A stretch of 64,000 nt of DNA, taken from positions 1,599 to 65,598 of the forward strand of contig NZ_LSOF01000001.1 of assembly GCF_001592875.1 (NCBI RefSeq). The letters run 5' to 3'. Below, piece after piece: positions 22,933 through 33,569 of the stretch. The stretch is from Pseudomonas sp. BMS12 (lineage in GTDB: Bacteria > Pseudomonadota > Gammaproteobacteria > Pseudomonadales > Pseudomonadaceae). The notes below the pieces were generated by a model. The model saw only the letters and a program-made list of their open reading frames with translations. It was not told where the DNA came from and did not search any database. A program made the translations under genes and the position numbers. The first letter of the stretch is position 1; each line of letters starts with the position of its first letter.

Positions 22933-24036
22933 TTATTGTCCAAGCTGATCCGCCAGCGCGCGATAGTCCGCACGCAGCGTGGCATTCAGGATTTCCCGCG
23001 GGAAATCATCGGTGATCACGGCCTCACCCAACTTGCGCAGCAACACCAGGCGCAGGCGACCGTCGAGCACCTTCTTATCGACAGCCATGTGCTGAAGAAA
23101 ATCCTCCGGAGTCATTTCCTGCGGCGGTACCACCGGCAAACCGGCACGCAGCAGCAAGCGAATACTGCGATCACGCTCCGCGCCAGTTATCCAGCCCAGA
23201 CGCATGGACATCTCCAGCGCCATGACGGTCCCGGCAGCGACAGCCTCGCCATGCAACCATGCGCCATAGCCCATATGAGTTTCGATGGCATGACCGAAGG
23301 TGTGGCCCAGGTTGAGAATGGCACGCAGCCCGGACTCGCGCTCATCCGCACCAACCACTCTGGCCTTGGCAGCGCACGAGCGCTCGATAGCCTGGATCAG
23401 CGCCTCGGGCTGCAGGGCACGCAACTGCTCGATATGTATTTCAAGCCAGCCCAGAAAGTCCGGATCACAGATCAAGCCGTATTTGATTACTTCCGCCAGC
23501 CCTGCAGACAGCTCGCGCGCCGGCAGCGTATCAAGCACCGAGGTATCGATCAGCACGGCATTCGGCTGATAGAAGGCACCAACCATGTTCTTGCCCAACG
23601 GGTGATTGATACCCGTTTTGCCGCCTACAGAGGAGTCAACCTGAGAAAGAAGCGTGGTCGGCACCTGGATGAAATCGACGCCTCGCTGATAGCAGGCCGC
23701 AGCAAAGCCAGCCATATCACCAACCACTCCACCGCCCAGCGCCACTATGGTGGTCTTGCGGTCATGCCGGGCCTGCAACAAACCGTCGAAGATCAGCTGC
23801 AGGGTTTCCCAGTTCTTGAAGCTCTCGCCGTCAGGCAGGACCACCGAAGTGATCTCGCACTCCTGTAGCGACTGCTCGACAGTCTGAAGATAAATAGGCG
23901 CAACGGTCTCGTTGGTAACAATGGCCACCTGCCGCCCAGCCAAGTGACGCTTGAGCAAGGCAGGTTGAGACAAGAGCCCCACCCCGATATAGATGGGATA
24001 ACTACGCTCGCCCAGATCGACAGTAAGAGTCTGCAT
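22933..24036 (-). CDS. aroB: 3-dehydroquinate synthase
   Basis: Protein of 367 residues, usual length. It converts DAHP to 3-dehydroquinate, the second step of the shikimate pathway, in the cytoplasm, using NAD+ and a divalent metal. The NAD-binding motif [14 protein letters not shown] and substrate region [18 protein letters not shown] are intact, and the metal-binding His in [11 protein letters not shown] is present. It follows aroK after 50 bases and precedes the damX-like gene by nine bases. Confidence 0.97.
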   Translation of the reverse strand: MQTLTVDLGERSYPIYIGVGLLSQPALLKRHLAGRQVAIVTNETVAPIYLQTVEQSLQECEITSVVLPDGESFKNWETLQLIFDGLLQARHDRKTTIVALGGGVVGDMAGFAAACYQRGVDFIQVPTTLLSQVDSSVGGKTGINHPLGKNMVGAFYQPNAVLIDTSVLDTLPARELSAGLAEVIKYGLICDPDFLGWLEIHIEQLRALQPEALIQAIERSCAAKARVVGADERESGLRAILNLGHTFGHAIETHMGYGAWLHGEAVAAGTVMALEMSMRLGWITGAERDRSIRLLLRAGLPVVPPQEMTPEDFLQHMAVDKKVLDGRLRLVLLRKLGEAVITDDFPREILNATLRADYRALADQLGQ

Positions 24037-24086
24037 GAAGCCCCCGAATGGAAAGGGCCATAGGATAGCGCAGTTGAGCCCCGTCT

Positions 24087-24605
24087 TTAACGGGGCGGAA
24101 GAGCCTCGAGGCGCTCGATGATCTCTTGCACGACCATGCGCGGGGGGCGCTCGTCGGTTTCGATGATCACGTCGGCAATCTCGCGATACAGAGGATCCCG
24201 GATATCCATCAACCCTCGCAGCACCTTGCCAGGCTCAGCGGTCTGCAACAAAGGACGATTACGGTCACGGGAGGTACGTTCCAACTGCTGCTCAACCGAA
24301 GCATGCAGGTAGACGACCCTTCCGCCACCGCGCAATGCCCGGCGATTTTCTGCCCGCAACACCACGCCGCCGCCGGTGGCAATAACCGCGCCACTCAGTT
24401 CGCAAAGCTCCGCGACCATCAACTGCTCACGCTCACGAAAGCCTTGCTCACCCTCGACATCGAAGATCCAGGGAATATCAGCACCGGTTCGCTGCTCTAT
24501 TTCCTTGTCCGAATCCTTAAACTGCAGCCTTAGCTCTTTCGCCAACAACCGCCCGATGGTGCTCTTACCCGCCCCCATCGGGCCTACAAGAATCAGGTTC
24601 TGCAC
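24087..24605 (-). CDS. aroK: Shikimate kinase
   Basis: Protein of 172 residues, the length of the P. aeruginosa enzyme. It phosphorylates shikimate with ATP. Walker A is GPMGAGKST (residues 8-16), followed by [11 protein letters not shown] for shikimate binding and GGGVVLR. The GTG at 24605, four bases after the pilQ stop, gives the family N-terminus (GTG-encoded Met, then QNLILVGP); a TTG at 24626 inside pilQ would add seven residues with no similarity. The close spacing indicates co-transcription with pilMNOPQ. Confidence 0.95.
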   Translation of the reverse strand: MQNLILVGPMGAGKSTIGRLLAKELRLQFKDSDKEIEQRTGADIPWIFDVEGEQGFREREQLMVAELCELSGAVIATGGGVVLRAENRRALRGGGRVVYLHASVEQQLERTSRDRNRPLLQTAEPGKVLRGLMDIRDPLYREIADVIIETDERPPRMVVQEIIERLEALPPR

Positions 24606-24609
24606 AATA

Positions 24610-26706
24610 TCAGCGACTGACTGCAATAGCCTGGTTGTTCATGATTCGCGGGGTCAGGAACACCAACAGTTCAGACTTGGAATCTTGAACTACATCACGA
24701 CGGAACAAACGACCAATGAAAGGGATATCGCCCAGCAACGGCACCTTATCTACAGCCTTGGACTGGGTATTACTAAAGATACCGCCGATTACAATGGTCT
24801 CACCGTCACTAACAAGAACCTTGGCATTGACCTCATTGGTCAGAATGGAGGGGGTGCCTTGCACTTGGTTGGAGAAGTCCGCAGCATCCTTGTTGACCTT
24901 CACCTCAATAATCACCCGATTGTCCGGGGTGATCTGCGGAGTAACCTCCAGCGAAAGATTGGCCTCGGCAAACGCAGTAGAGGTGGCCCCACTGGAAGAC
25001 GACTCCTGATAAGGAATTTTTGCACCCTTCAGGATCTTCGCGGTTTCCTTGTCGGAGGTAACAACCTTGGGTTGGGAAATCACCTCGCCATTACCAGTCT
25101 TCTCCATCGCGGAGAGCTCAAGATCTAGCAGCGTGTTATTGGTTATGAAACCAAGATTTAGACCTGTAGTACGCCCAGCAGCCCCCATGTCCACGAATGT
25201 CCCCGCCTGAAACTCGAGTGGATCGGTACCTTTCTCGACACTATTGGTACCACCCACGACCCAGTTGTTATCCCCCAGACCAACACCACGCCACTCCACA
25301 CCGAGCTCCTTATCAAAATCGACATTGGCCTCTACGATACGAGCTTCTACCATGACCTGGCGAACTGGGATATCGAGCTGCGCTACAACCCGACGCAGCT
25401 CATCCAGACGATCCTGAGTCTGGTAGGCAATGATGCTATTAGTACGATCATCCACCGTTACAGAGCCGCGCTCTTCTCCTGCGGGAGTCTCTGCATCCGT
25501 CACAGACTGGAACAACTTGGCGATATCGGATGCCTTGGCATAGTTAATCTGAATGAGTTCACGACGCAGGGGCGCGAGCTCTGCAATCTGCTTCTTGGAC
25601 TCAAGCTCCTGCCGCTCACGGGCCGCAATCTCATCCGCAGGCGCGATCAGAAGAACATTCCCCACCTGCCGCTTATCCAACCCACGTGTTTTCAGTACAA
25701 GATCAAGCGCCTGATCCCAAGGCACATTCTGCAAGCGCAAGGTAATGTTACCCTTGACGGTATCGCTGGCTACCAAGTTGAGGTCGGTGAAGTCTGCAAT
25801 TAGCTGCAGAACCGAACGAACATCGATATCCTGAAAATTGAGCGATAACTTTTCACCAGTATAAGCAAACCGTTCGGACGCACGTTTTTCAACGTCATCC
25901 TGACTCAGTGGCTTTACGCTAATAGTGAGCTTGTTATCTGCTTGAAAGGCTAAGTAATCGTACTGTCCAACAGGCTCGATACTAATACTGACCTTATCCC
26001 CCTGAGTTGTCGCATTGACAAACTGAACCGGAGTCGCAAAATCCTTGACATCTAGTCGAGCACGAAGGTTTTCAGGCAACTGAGTCTTGGCAAATTCGAC
26101 TCGAATTTTCCCTCCCTGCTCTTGGATATCCGGACTCATGGAGGATTCCGAAAGATCGATAACTACATTGCCTTCGCCTTCAGTTCCCCGCTGAAAGTCG
26201 ATACCACGAACCGCGCGCCCAGAGACGGCATGCTTCACGGGAGCAGAGCCAGGCACCGGAGCAGAGCTCACCTGAGCGCTCGCAGTAGCTGCATCGCCAA
26301 CAACAACGATGATGTTATTTCCCTCACTACGCGTACTGTAGGGAACGAGCGTCGCCAAGTTTATAATTAGCCGAGTGCGATTCTGGGCTTCTACAACTGT
26401 AACGCTACGCGCATTACCCACACCCAGCTCCCGATTCTTCTCACCCAGAGCACTAGACACGCCAGGCAAATCCAGCGCAATTCGCGCCGGTTGCTCTATG
26501 GTATAGCCGCGCGGGGAAGCCACAGGCTCATCAAATCGAAGCTTTAGTTCAACCTTGTCGCCCGGAAGAGCGGCAACATCCAACCCCTGCAAATTCGCCG
26601 CCAGCAATGCTGGCGCAAAACCAGCCAGCAGTAGGGACATGGCAAAACGAGAAAATGCATTATTCATTGAAAAATTCCGTTCAGCAGATCTGTAGTTGTT
26701 CTTCAT
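24610..26706 (-). CDS. pilQ: Type IV pilus secretin
   Basis: Protein of 698 residues that forms the outer-membrane channel through which the type IV pilus fibre passes. After a signal peptide (core [16 protein letters not shown]) come two AMIN-type domains that bind peptidoglycan, a secretin/STN N domain, an N1 domain and the C-terminal secretin with [19 protein letters not shown] six bases before the ATG at 26706 supports that start; a second ATG at 26667 would give a more typical short signal peptide and is close to the start used in relatives. Last gene of the pilMNOPQ set, four bases before aroK. Confidence 0.96.
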   Translation of the reverse strand: MKNNYRSAERNFSMNNAFSRFAMSLLLAGFAPALLAANLQGLDVAALPGDKVELKLRFDEPVASPRGYTIEQPARIALDLPGVSSALGEKNRELGVGNARSVTVVEAQNRTRLIINLATLVPYSTRSEGNNIIVVVGDAATASAQVSSAPVPGSAPVKHAVSGRAVRGIDFQRGTEGEGNVVIDLSESSMSPDIQEQGGKIRVEFAKTQLPENLRARLDVKDFATPVQFVNATTQGDKVSISIEPVGQYDYLAFQADNKLTISVKPLSQDDVEKRASERFAYTGEKLSLNFQDIDVRSVLQLIADFTDLNLVASDTVKGNITLRLQNVPWDQALDLVLKTRGLDKRQVGNVLLIAPADEIAARERQELESKKQIAELAPLRRELIQINYAKASDIAKLFQSVTDAETPAGEERGSVTVDDRTNSIIAYQTQDRLDELRRVVAQLDIPVRQVMVEARIVEANVDFDKELGVEWRGVGLGDNNWVVGGTNSVEKGTDPLEFQAGTFVDMGAAGRTTGLNLGFITNNTLLDLELSAMEKTGNGEVISQPKVVTSDKETAKILKGAKIPYQESSSSGATSTAFAEANLSLEVTPQITPDNRVIIEVKVNKDAADFSNQVQGTPSILTNEVNAKVLVSDGETIVIGGIFSNTQSKAVDKVPLLGDIPFIGRLFRRDVVQDSKSELLVFLTPRIMNNQAIAVSR

Positions 26707-26720
26707 AACCTACTCCGCCA

Positions 26721-27248
26721 TCAAGAGCGTTCTTTAAGTGTGATACTGCGGGGACGCTCCAGCCAGCCACCCTCACCATCCGGAACTATTTCGACCACAT
26801 CTATCTTGGACTCATCAACCGAAACGATTCGCCCGTGGTTACGCCCGAGATAATCCCCCTGTTTAACGCGATGAACCCCCCCAGCACCACGCACCAGACC
26901 GAACACACCTGCGTCATTTTCCAGCGTGCCGACCATTTCGAAGACTTCTATATTGAAGCCTTCCAAAAATTGCTTTACACGAGTCTCGTCTGGCTTGATG
27001 TCTTTCGAGCCCTTCTGCTGACTAGCCACATCAATCTTCACCGGCGGCTGGAAGGGACTTCTCAGCGAAGAGGCACTATATGTAAACGGCTCATACGGCT
27101 GAAACTTAGGAAGTGGTTCTATCGAACCCTTGGGACGAGCACGCACCTCGTCCATATATTGGCGAAGATCAGAAAAATCACCACTTCCAGAGCATGCGCT
27201 GAGCACAATCACAAGAGACACTAGTGTTATAACACGAGCAGCACTCAT
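26721..27248 (-). CDS. pilP: Type IV pilus assembly lipoprotein PilP
   Basis: Protein of 175 residues with a lipoprotein signal peptide ending in the lipobox LSAC (Cys19). PilP is an inner-membrane lipoprotein of the alignment complex; its C-terminal beta domain (EMVGTLENDAGVFGLVRG) contacts the secretin PilQ, while the N-terminal part binds PilN/PilO. The start overlaps the pilO stop by ATGA. Confidence 0.95.
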   Translation of the reverse strand: MSAARVITLVSLVIVLSACSGSGDFSDLRQYMDEVRARPKGSIEPLPKFQPYEPFTYSASSLRSPFQPPVKIDVASQQKGSKDIKPDETRVKQFLEGFNIEVFEMVGTLENDAGVFGLVRGAGGVHRVKQGDYLGRNHGRIVSVDESKIDVVEIVPDGEGGWLERPRSITLKERS

Positions 27249-27868
27249 TTCTTAAGCCCCTCGTCATTGTAACGATAGGTTTTTGCCAACACCTTCATTG
27301 ACAACTTTGAAACACCATCATCGCCTGCAAGCCTTATATCAAAGTCGTGCAGGGTAACTATTCGAGGCAAGCTAGCCACCGCACTTACAAAAGTGGCCAA
27401 GTCATGATAAGTACCAACCACTGAAATCTGGATTGGTAGTTCAATATAAAACTGCTGGGTTACCTCAGGCTGCAGCTTGATTTCTTCAAACTCCAGACCA
27501 CTCTCCAGGCCGGTGCGAGTAATATCCTCAAGAAGCCCAGGCACCTCGGTATCACTAGGCAACTGACGTAGAAGCATTCCAAACGACTCTTCCATCTCAG
27601 TCATCTGGGCTTTATATGCCTCAAGATTAGCTGCTTGAAATGCCTTGCTCGAGAACTGTTGCTTAAGGGTGGATTCCTGGGCCTGCTGCTGCTCCAGCTG
27701 CAATTGCAGGTCCTGCAGGTAAAAATAATAACCAGCCCCCAGCCCCGCCAATAAGAGCAAAAAGCATGTAATGTATTTTACCGCAAGCGGCCAAGCACCA
27801 AGATTATTGACATCAAGCTCTGACAACTCGATCTTCTTCAGCGACTCAACAGCATCAGAAAGACTCAT
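27245..27868 (-). CDS. pilO: Type IV pilus inner-membrane protein PilO
   Basis: Protein of 207 residues with one membrane helix (about residues 29-50, KYITCFLLLLAGLGAGYYFY), a periplasmic coiled coil rich in Gln (QLQLEQQQAQ) and a ferredoxin-like C-terminal domain. It dimerises with PilN and links PilM in the cytoplasm to PilP and PilQ. Both ends overlap the neighbouring genes by ATGA. Confidence 0.95.
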   Translation of the reverse strand: MSLSDAVESLKKIELSELDVNNLGAWPLAVKYITCFLLLLAGLGAGYYFYLQDLQLQLEQQQAQESTLKQQFSSKAFQAANLEAYKAQMTEMEESFGMLLRQLPSDTEVPGLLEDITRTGLESGLEFEEIKLQPEVTQQFYIELPIQISVVGTYHDLATFVSAVASLPRIVTLHDFDIRLAGDDGVSKLSMKVLAKTYRYNDEGLKK

Positions 27869-28493
27869 GACTTCTTACCTGCTTTCTTTTGACGGGCATT
27901 CTTGCCGAAAGGCTTCTTATTAGCCTGCTCCTCATCCTCATCCTCTGCACCTGGGCGAGTCTGTTTGACAGTCAACTTGAAAGTACTGGCTTGATCGACC
28001 GCGCCTGCGGTCAGTGCTTTTACTTCAGTAAGATTGGGAGCCTTCATCCAGTCCGACGCATCCAGATTCCTCATCAGACTCGACACACGATTATTGGATT
28101 CAGCAGTCCCCTCTATTGAGATTACTGCACCCTTACGATTTAGCGCTGAGAAGAAAACACCATCGGGCAACGTCCGCACCAACTGATCGAATATCCGACC
28201 AATAATAGGACGATTCCCCTGCAAATCCTGAATGATCTTCATCCTTTCCAGCAGTTGCGCGCGACGCTCCTTCAGCTCACTGATTTCCTTGATGCGCGCA
28301 TCCAGTACGGCAATTTCCTTTTTGATGAAGTCATTGCGTGCGTTCTGTTGTTCGATAGCACCATCGAAATACTGGCCAGCAAGAAACACCAGACCAGCTG
28401 CAACGACCAAAGTGCCACCCATTGCAACCAAGAAGCGTTGTTTACGCTCCTCACGCAATTGTTCACGCCAAGGAAGTAAGTTGATCCGCGCCA

Positions 28494-28494
<1 letters not shown>
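27865..28494 (-). CDS. pilN: Type IV pilus inner-membrane protein PilN
   Basis: Protein of 209 residues. The cytoplasmic N-terminus MARINLLPWRE is the conserved segment that inserts into PilM. One membrane helix (about 24-44) is followed by a coiled coil and a periplasmic ferredoxin-like domain. The C-terminal tail is highly charged (KKPFGKNARQKKAGKKS). Its ATG shares one base with the pilM stop (TAATG). Confidence 0.95.
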
Positions 28495-29585
<1,091 letters not shown>

Positions 29586-29610
29586 TTACGGACTATTTAT
29601 GTTTTTCCAC

Positions 29611-29639
29611 ATTAAATAACAGTCTTGACAGAAGCGCAA
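29611..29639 (-). promoter_or_regulatory. Candidate promoter of pilM
   Basis: On the minus strand TTGCGC (29634-29639) and TTTAAT (29611-29616) are separated by 17 bases, placing the start point about 45 bases before pilM. Confidence 0.4.
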
Positions 29640-29664
29640 ATGGCGACCCCGCAAAAAAACCGCT

Positions 29665-29670
29665 TATAAT
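29665..29670 (+). promoter_or_regulatory. Candidate -10 element of ponA
   Basis: TATAAT on the plus strand, 72 bases before the ponA ATG. The matching -35 position (about 29642-29647) is poor. Confidence 0.4.
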
Positions 29671-29742
29671 GTGAACAGTTTTCCCCTTTTCGCACTACGC
29701 AACTCTTAACTCATTCTTTTATCTGGAATTCCACAAACCTTG

Positions 29743-32154
29743 ATGCGCCTGCTGAAGTTTCTCTGGTGGTCCCTCGTCGCCACTTTTTGTGGCTTGCTCC
29801 TCAGTTTTAGCGGAGCCTTCCTTTATCTTAGCCCCGGCCTACCTTCCGTCGAGTCGCTACGCAGCATACAGCTGCAGATTCCCCTGCGGGTGTACAGCAG
29901 CGACGGCAAGCTGATCGCCGAGTTCGGCGAGATGAGGCGCTCTCCGATCGCCTTCGCGGACATCCCCCAGGACTTTATCCACGCACTGCTAGCCGCCGAA
30001 GACGACAATTTCGCCAACCATTATGGCGTCGACTTCAGCAGCCTTATGCGCGCTGCTACGCAGTTATTGTCTAGCGGGCACATTCAGAGTGGTGGTAGCA
30101 CCATCACCATGCAGGTGGCGAAGAACTTCTTCCTCACCAACGAGCGCAGCTTCTCACGCAAGATCAACGAAATCCTCCTGGCCCTGCAGATCGAACGGGA
30201 GCTGAGCAAGGACGAAATCCTCGAGCTCTATGTCAACAAGATCTACCTAGGCAATCGTGCCTACGGCATCGAGGCCGCCGCCCAGGTCTACTACGGCAAA
30301 TCGATTCACGACCTCAGCCTCGGGCAGATGGCGATGATCGCCGGCCTCCCCAAGGCGCCGTCGCGCTACAACCCACTGGTCAATCCGCAGCGCAGCAAGG
30401 AGCGCCGCGACTGGATTCTCGGCCGCATGCTCAAGCTCGGAAGAATCGACCAGGCACGCTACGACGCAGCAATGGCCGAGCCAATCGACGCCCGCCATCA
30501 TGTCCAACCGATCGAGCTGCATGCCCCCTATATTGCGGAAATGGCGCGCGCCGAGATGGTCGGACGCTATGGCAGCGATGCCTATACCGAAGGCTTCCGC
30601 GTCACCACTACTGTTCCCACGGACCTGCAGCAGGCCGCCAATCGCGCCCTGCATGAAGGTCTGATCGCCTACGATCAACGCCACGGTTTCCGCGGCCCGG
30701 AAACCCGCCTCCCAGGCCTGACCCGCGAGGCCTGGCTTGAAGAGCTGAGCAAATACCGCAGCATCGGCGGCCTTGAGCCCGCCATCGTCAGCCAGGTGGA
30801 GAAGAGCGGCATCATGGTGCTGCTGCGCAATGGCGAAGAGCAGCCAGTAACCTGGGATAGCATGAAATGGGCTCGCCCCTTCCTCAACACCAATAGCCTG
30901 GGCCCACGCCCCCAGCAACCGACAGATGTAGTGCAGATTGGCGACCTGATACGGGTCGAGCAAAACGATGAAGGCGCCCTGCAACTGAGCCAGATCCCAG
31001 CCGCACAGAGCGCCCTGGTGTCGCTTGACCCGCAGGACGGTGCCATCCGAGCACTGGTTGGCGGCTTCTCCTTCGAGCAGAGCAACTACAACCGAGCTGC
31101 CCAGGCCAAACGCCAACCCGGATCGAGTTTCAAACCCTTCGTTTACAGCGCGGCACTGGACAGCGGCTTCACCGCCGCCACCCTGGTCAACGACGCCCCC
31201 ATCGTCTTCCAGGAAGCCGGCATGGAGGAAGCCTGGCGGCCGAAGAATGACAACAACACCTTCCTCGGCCCCATCCGTTTGCGCGAAGCGCTGTACAAGT
31301 CACGCAACCTGGTGTCGATCCGACTGTTGCAGACCATTGGCATCGACTACACCATCGACTACATCAGCGCCTTCGGTTTCAACAAGCAGGACCTGCCACG
31401 CAACCTCTCGCTGGCTCTCGGCACGGCAGGCCTGACGCCCATGGAAATTGCCACCGGCTGGAGCGCCTTCGCCAATGGCGGGCGCAAGATCCAACCCTAC
31501 CTGATCCAACGCATAGACAGCCGCGAAGGCAAACCGCTGTTCATTGCCAACCCGCCACGCACACCGGAGCGAGCCAAGCAGGTTGAAGAACAGAGCACAG
31601 CCCTGCAGGACGAGGTGCCCAATGCGGAGCTGCCACAACCAGTACTGGCCGAACAGATCATCGACGAGCGCACCGCCTACATCATGACCAGCATGCTGCA
31701 GGACGTTATCAAGCGCGGTACCGGCCGGCGCGCGCTAGCCATGGGCCGTAGTGACCTGGCCGGCAAGACCGGCACCACCAACGAGTCCAAGGACAGCTGG
31801 TTCTCCGGTTACAACGCCGACTACATGACCAGTGTCTGGGTGGGCTTCGACCAGCCCGAGAGCCTCGGTCGCCATGAGTATGGTGGCACCGTGGCGCTGC
31901 CGATCTGGATGAGCTACATGGGCGCGGCACTCAAGGATAAACCCGAGCATCTGCCACCTGAACCGGCCGGCATGCTCAGCCTGCGCGTGGACCCGGTCAG
32001 CGGCCGTGCCGCCTCGCCAGACTCACCCAATGCCTACTTCGAGCTGTTCAAGAGCGAGGATTCGCCACCGCCAATGAGCGAACTCGAACCCGGCCTGGGC
32101 ATCCCCGGCAGCCCATTGCCAGCCGACGAGATGGCGCCGATCGACCTGTTCTGA
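29743..32154 (+). CDS. ponA: Penicillin-binding protein 1A (bifunctional peptidoglycan synthase)
   Basis: Protein of 803 residues from the ATG at 29743 (a TTG lies directly before it). An N-terminal membrane anchor (about 6-29) is followed by the glycosyltransferase domain with AAEDDNFANHYGVD and QSGGSTITMQVAKNFF. An OB-like insert follows, then the transpeptidase domain with the acylation motif SSFK in QPGSSFKPF, SRN in YKSRNLVS, and KTGTT. It polymerises lipid II and cross-links peptides in the periplasm. Divergent from pilM, the same arrangement as in P. aeruginosa. Confidence 0.97.
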   Translation: MRLLKFLWWSLVATFCGLLLSFSGAFLYLSPGLPSVESLRSIQLQIPLRVYSSDGKLIAEFGEMRRSPIAFADIPQDFIHALLAAEDDNFANHYGVDFSSLMRAATQLLSSGHIQSGGSTITMQVAKNFFLTNERSFSRKINEILLALQIERELSKDEILELYVNKIYLGNRAYGIEAAAQVYYGKSIHDLSLGQMAMIAGLPKAPSRYNPLVNPQRSKERRDWILGRMLKLGRIDQARYDAAMAEPIDARHHVQPIELHAPYIAEMARAEMVGRYGSDAYTEGFRVTTTVPTDLQQAANRALHEGLIAYDQRHGFRGPETRLPGLTREAWLEELSKYRSIGGLEPAIVSQVEKSGIMVLLRNGEEQPVTWDSMKWARPFLNTNSLGPRPQQPTDVVQIGDLIRVEQNDEGALQLSQIPAAQSALVSLDPQDGAIRALVGGFSFEQSNYNRAAQAKRQPGSSFKPFVYSAALDSGFTAATLVNDAPIVFQEAGMEEAWRPKNDNNTFLGPIRLREALYKSRNLVSIRLLQTIGIDYTIDYISAFGFNKQDLPRNLSLALGTAGLTPMEIATGWSAFANGGRKIQPYLIQRIDSREGKPLFIANPPRTPERAKQVEEQSTALQDEVPNAELPQPVLAEQIIDERTAYIMTSMLQDVIKRGTGRRALAMGRSDLAGKTGTTNESKDSWFSGYNADYMTSVWVGFDQPESLGRHEYGGTVALPIWMSYMGAALKDKPEHLPPEPAGMLSLRVDPVSGRAASPDSPNAYFELFKSEDSPPPMSELEPGLGIPGSPLPADEMAPIDLF

Positions 32155-32163
32155 CCGGTAAAT

Positions 32164-32211
32164 CCCAGCCAATAAAAAGCCCCGCCGAAGCGGGGCTTTT
32201 TATTGGCTGGG
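32164..32211. terminator. Bidirectional terminator between ponA and maeB
   Basis: A perfect 22-base inverted repeat (arms 32164-32185 and 32190-32211) with loop CGAA. The GC-rich core is flanked by A5 and T5, so it works on both strands for these convergent genes. The right arm reaches to within four bases of the maeB stop. Confidence 0.92.
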
Positions 32212-32214
32212 CAA

Positions 32215-33483
32215 TCAGCCGTTGAACACGTCATCCACCGACTTCAGCGGGTAGTGCTGCGGATACGGCAGGGTCGCCACGCCGGTCTCGATCGCGGCCT
32301 TGGCCACAGCGTCGGCCACCACGGTGATCAGGCGCGCATCCATCGGCTTGGGAATGATGTACTCGCGACCGAAGCTCAGGGCGATGCCGCCATAGGCATC
32401 GCAGACTTCCTTCGGCACCGGCAGCTTGGCCAGATCGCGCAGGGCGTTGGCGGCAGCGATCTTCATCTCTTCGTTGATGCGGGTGGCACGTACGTCCAGG
32501 GCGCCACGGAAGATGAAGGGGAAGCCGAGCACGTTGTTGACCTGGTTCGGATAGTCCGAACGACCGGTAGCCATGATCACGTCCGGACGCGCCTCATGGG
32601 CCAGCTCCGGCTTGATTTCCGGATCCGGGTTGGAGCAGGCGAAGACGATCGGATTCGGCGCCATGCGCTTGAGGTCTTCCTGGCTCAGCAGGTTGGCACC
32701 GGACAGGCCAACGAACACGTCGGCACCGTCGAGGGCGTCGGACAGGCTGCGCTTGTCGGTGGCGTGAGCAAAGACGGCCTTGTACTGGTTGAGGTCATCG
32801 CGACCAGCATGGATCACACCTTTGCGGTCGAGCATGAAGATGTTCTCGACCTGCGCACCCATGCTGACCAGCAGCTTCATGCAGGAAATCGCGGCAGCAC
32901 CGGCGCCCAGGCAGACGATCTTGGCTTCGGCCAAGGTCTTGCCGGCGATTTCCAGAGCGTTGAGCATGCCGGCAGCAGTGACGATAGCGGTACCGTGCTG
33001 GTCATCGTGGAACACTGGAATGTCACATTGTTCGATCAGTGCGCGCTCGATTTCGAAGCACTCGGGCGCCTTGATGTCTTCCAGGTTGATGCCACCGAAG
33101 GTGATGGAAATACGCTTGACCGTATCGATGAAGGCCTGCGGGCTCTCGGAGTCGACCTCGATATCGAACACGTCGATACCGGCGAAACGCTTGAACAGCA
33201 CGCCCTTGCCTTCCATGACCGGCTTGGAGGCCAGTGGGCCGAGGTTACCCAGGCCAAGGATCGCGGTGCCGTCGGAAATCACTGCCACCAGGTTGCCCTT
33301 GCCGGTGTAGCGGTACGCCAGCTCGGCGTCGCGGGCGATTTCCCGCACCGGCTCGGCCACACCCGGGCTATAGGCCAGGGACAGGTCACGTGCGGTGGCG
33401 GTTGGCTTGGTCAATTCGACGCTGAGTTTCCCCGGACGGGGCTGAGCGTGATACTCGAGAGCGGCAGTTTTCAGATCGGACAT
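32215..33483 (-). CDS. maeB: Malic enzyme (short form without phosphotransacetylase domain)
   Basis: Protein of 422 residues, starting MSDLKTAALEYHAQPRPGK. It decarboxylates malate to pyruvate, most likely with NADP+, feeding pyruvate and NADPH to biosynthesis. The malic N-domain (LAYSPGVAEPV, the metal-binding FHDDQHGTA) and the NAD-binding GAGAAAISCMKLL are present. The long MaeB of E. coli carries a phosphotransacetylase-like C-terminus that is absent here, as in the P. aeruginosa protein. The frame extends 36 codons upstream without conserved sequence, so 33483 is preferred. Confidence 0.93.
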   Translation of the reverse strand: MSDLKTAALEYHAQPRPGKLSVELTKPTATARDLSLAYSPGVAEPVREIARDAELAYRYTGKGNLVAVISDGTAILGLGNLGPLASKPVMEGKGVLFKRFAGIDVFDIEVDSESPQAFIDTVKRISITFGGINLEDIKAPECFEIERALIEQCDIPVFHDDQHGTAIVTAAGMLNALEIAGKTLAEAKIVCLGAGAAAISCMKLLVSMGAQVENIFMLDRKGVIHAGRDDLNQYKAVFAHATDKRSLSDALDGADVFVGLSGANLLSQEDLKRMAPNPIVFACSNPDPEIKPELAHEARPDVIMATGRSDYPNQVNNVLGFPFIFRGALDVRATRINEEMKIAAANALRDLAKLPVPKEVCDAYGGIALSFGREYIIPKPMDARLITVVADAVAKAAIETGVATLPYPQHYPLKSVDDVFNG

Positions 33484-33569
33484 TTCGGCGATTTCCGCTT
33501 TGCTATGAAGGCAGGCGGCCGAGGATACGCAAGATGGTCGAGCCCCACAAGACTGGGGCTCTCGGCTAA

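Noticed and set aside
29625..29630. Perfect TTGACA before ponA as a -35 element
   Set aside because: The nearest good -10 (TATAAT at 29665) is 34 bases away, twice the allowed spacing, and nothing resembling a -10 lies at 17 bases.
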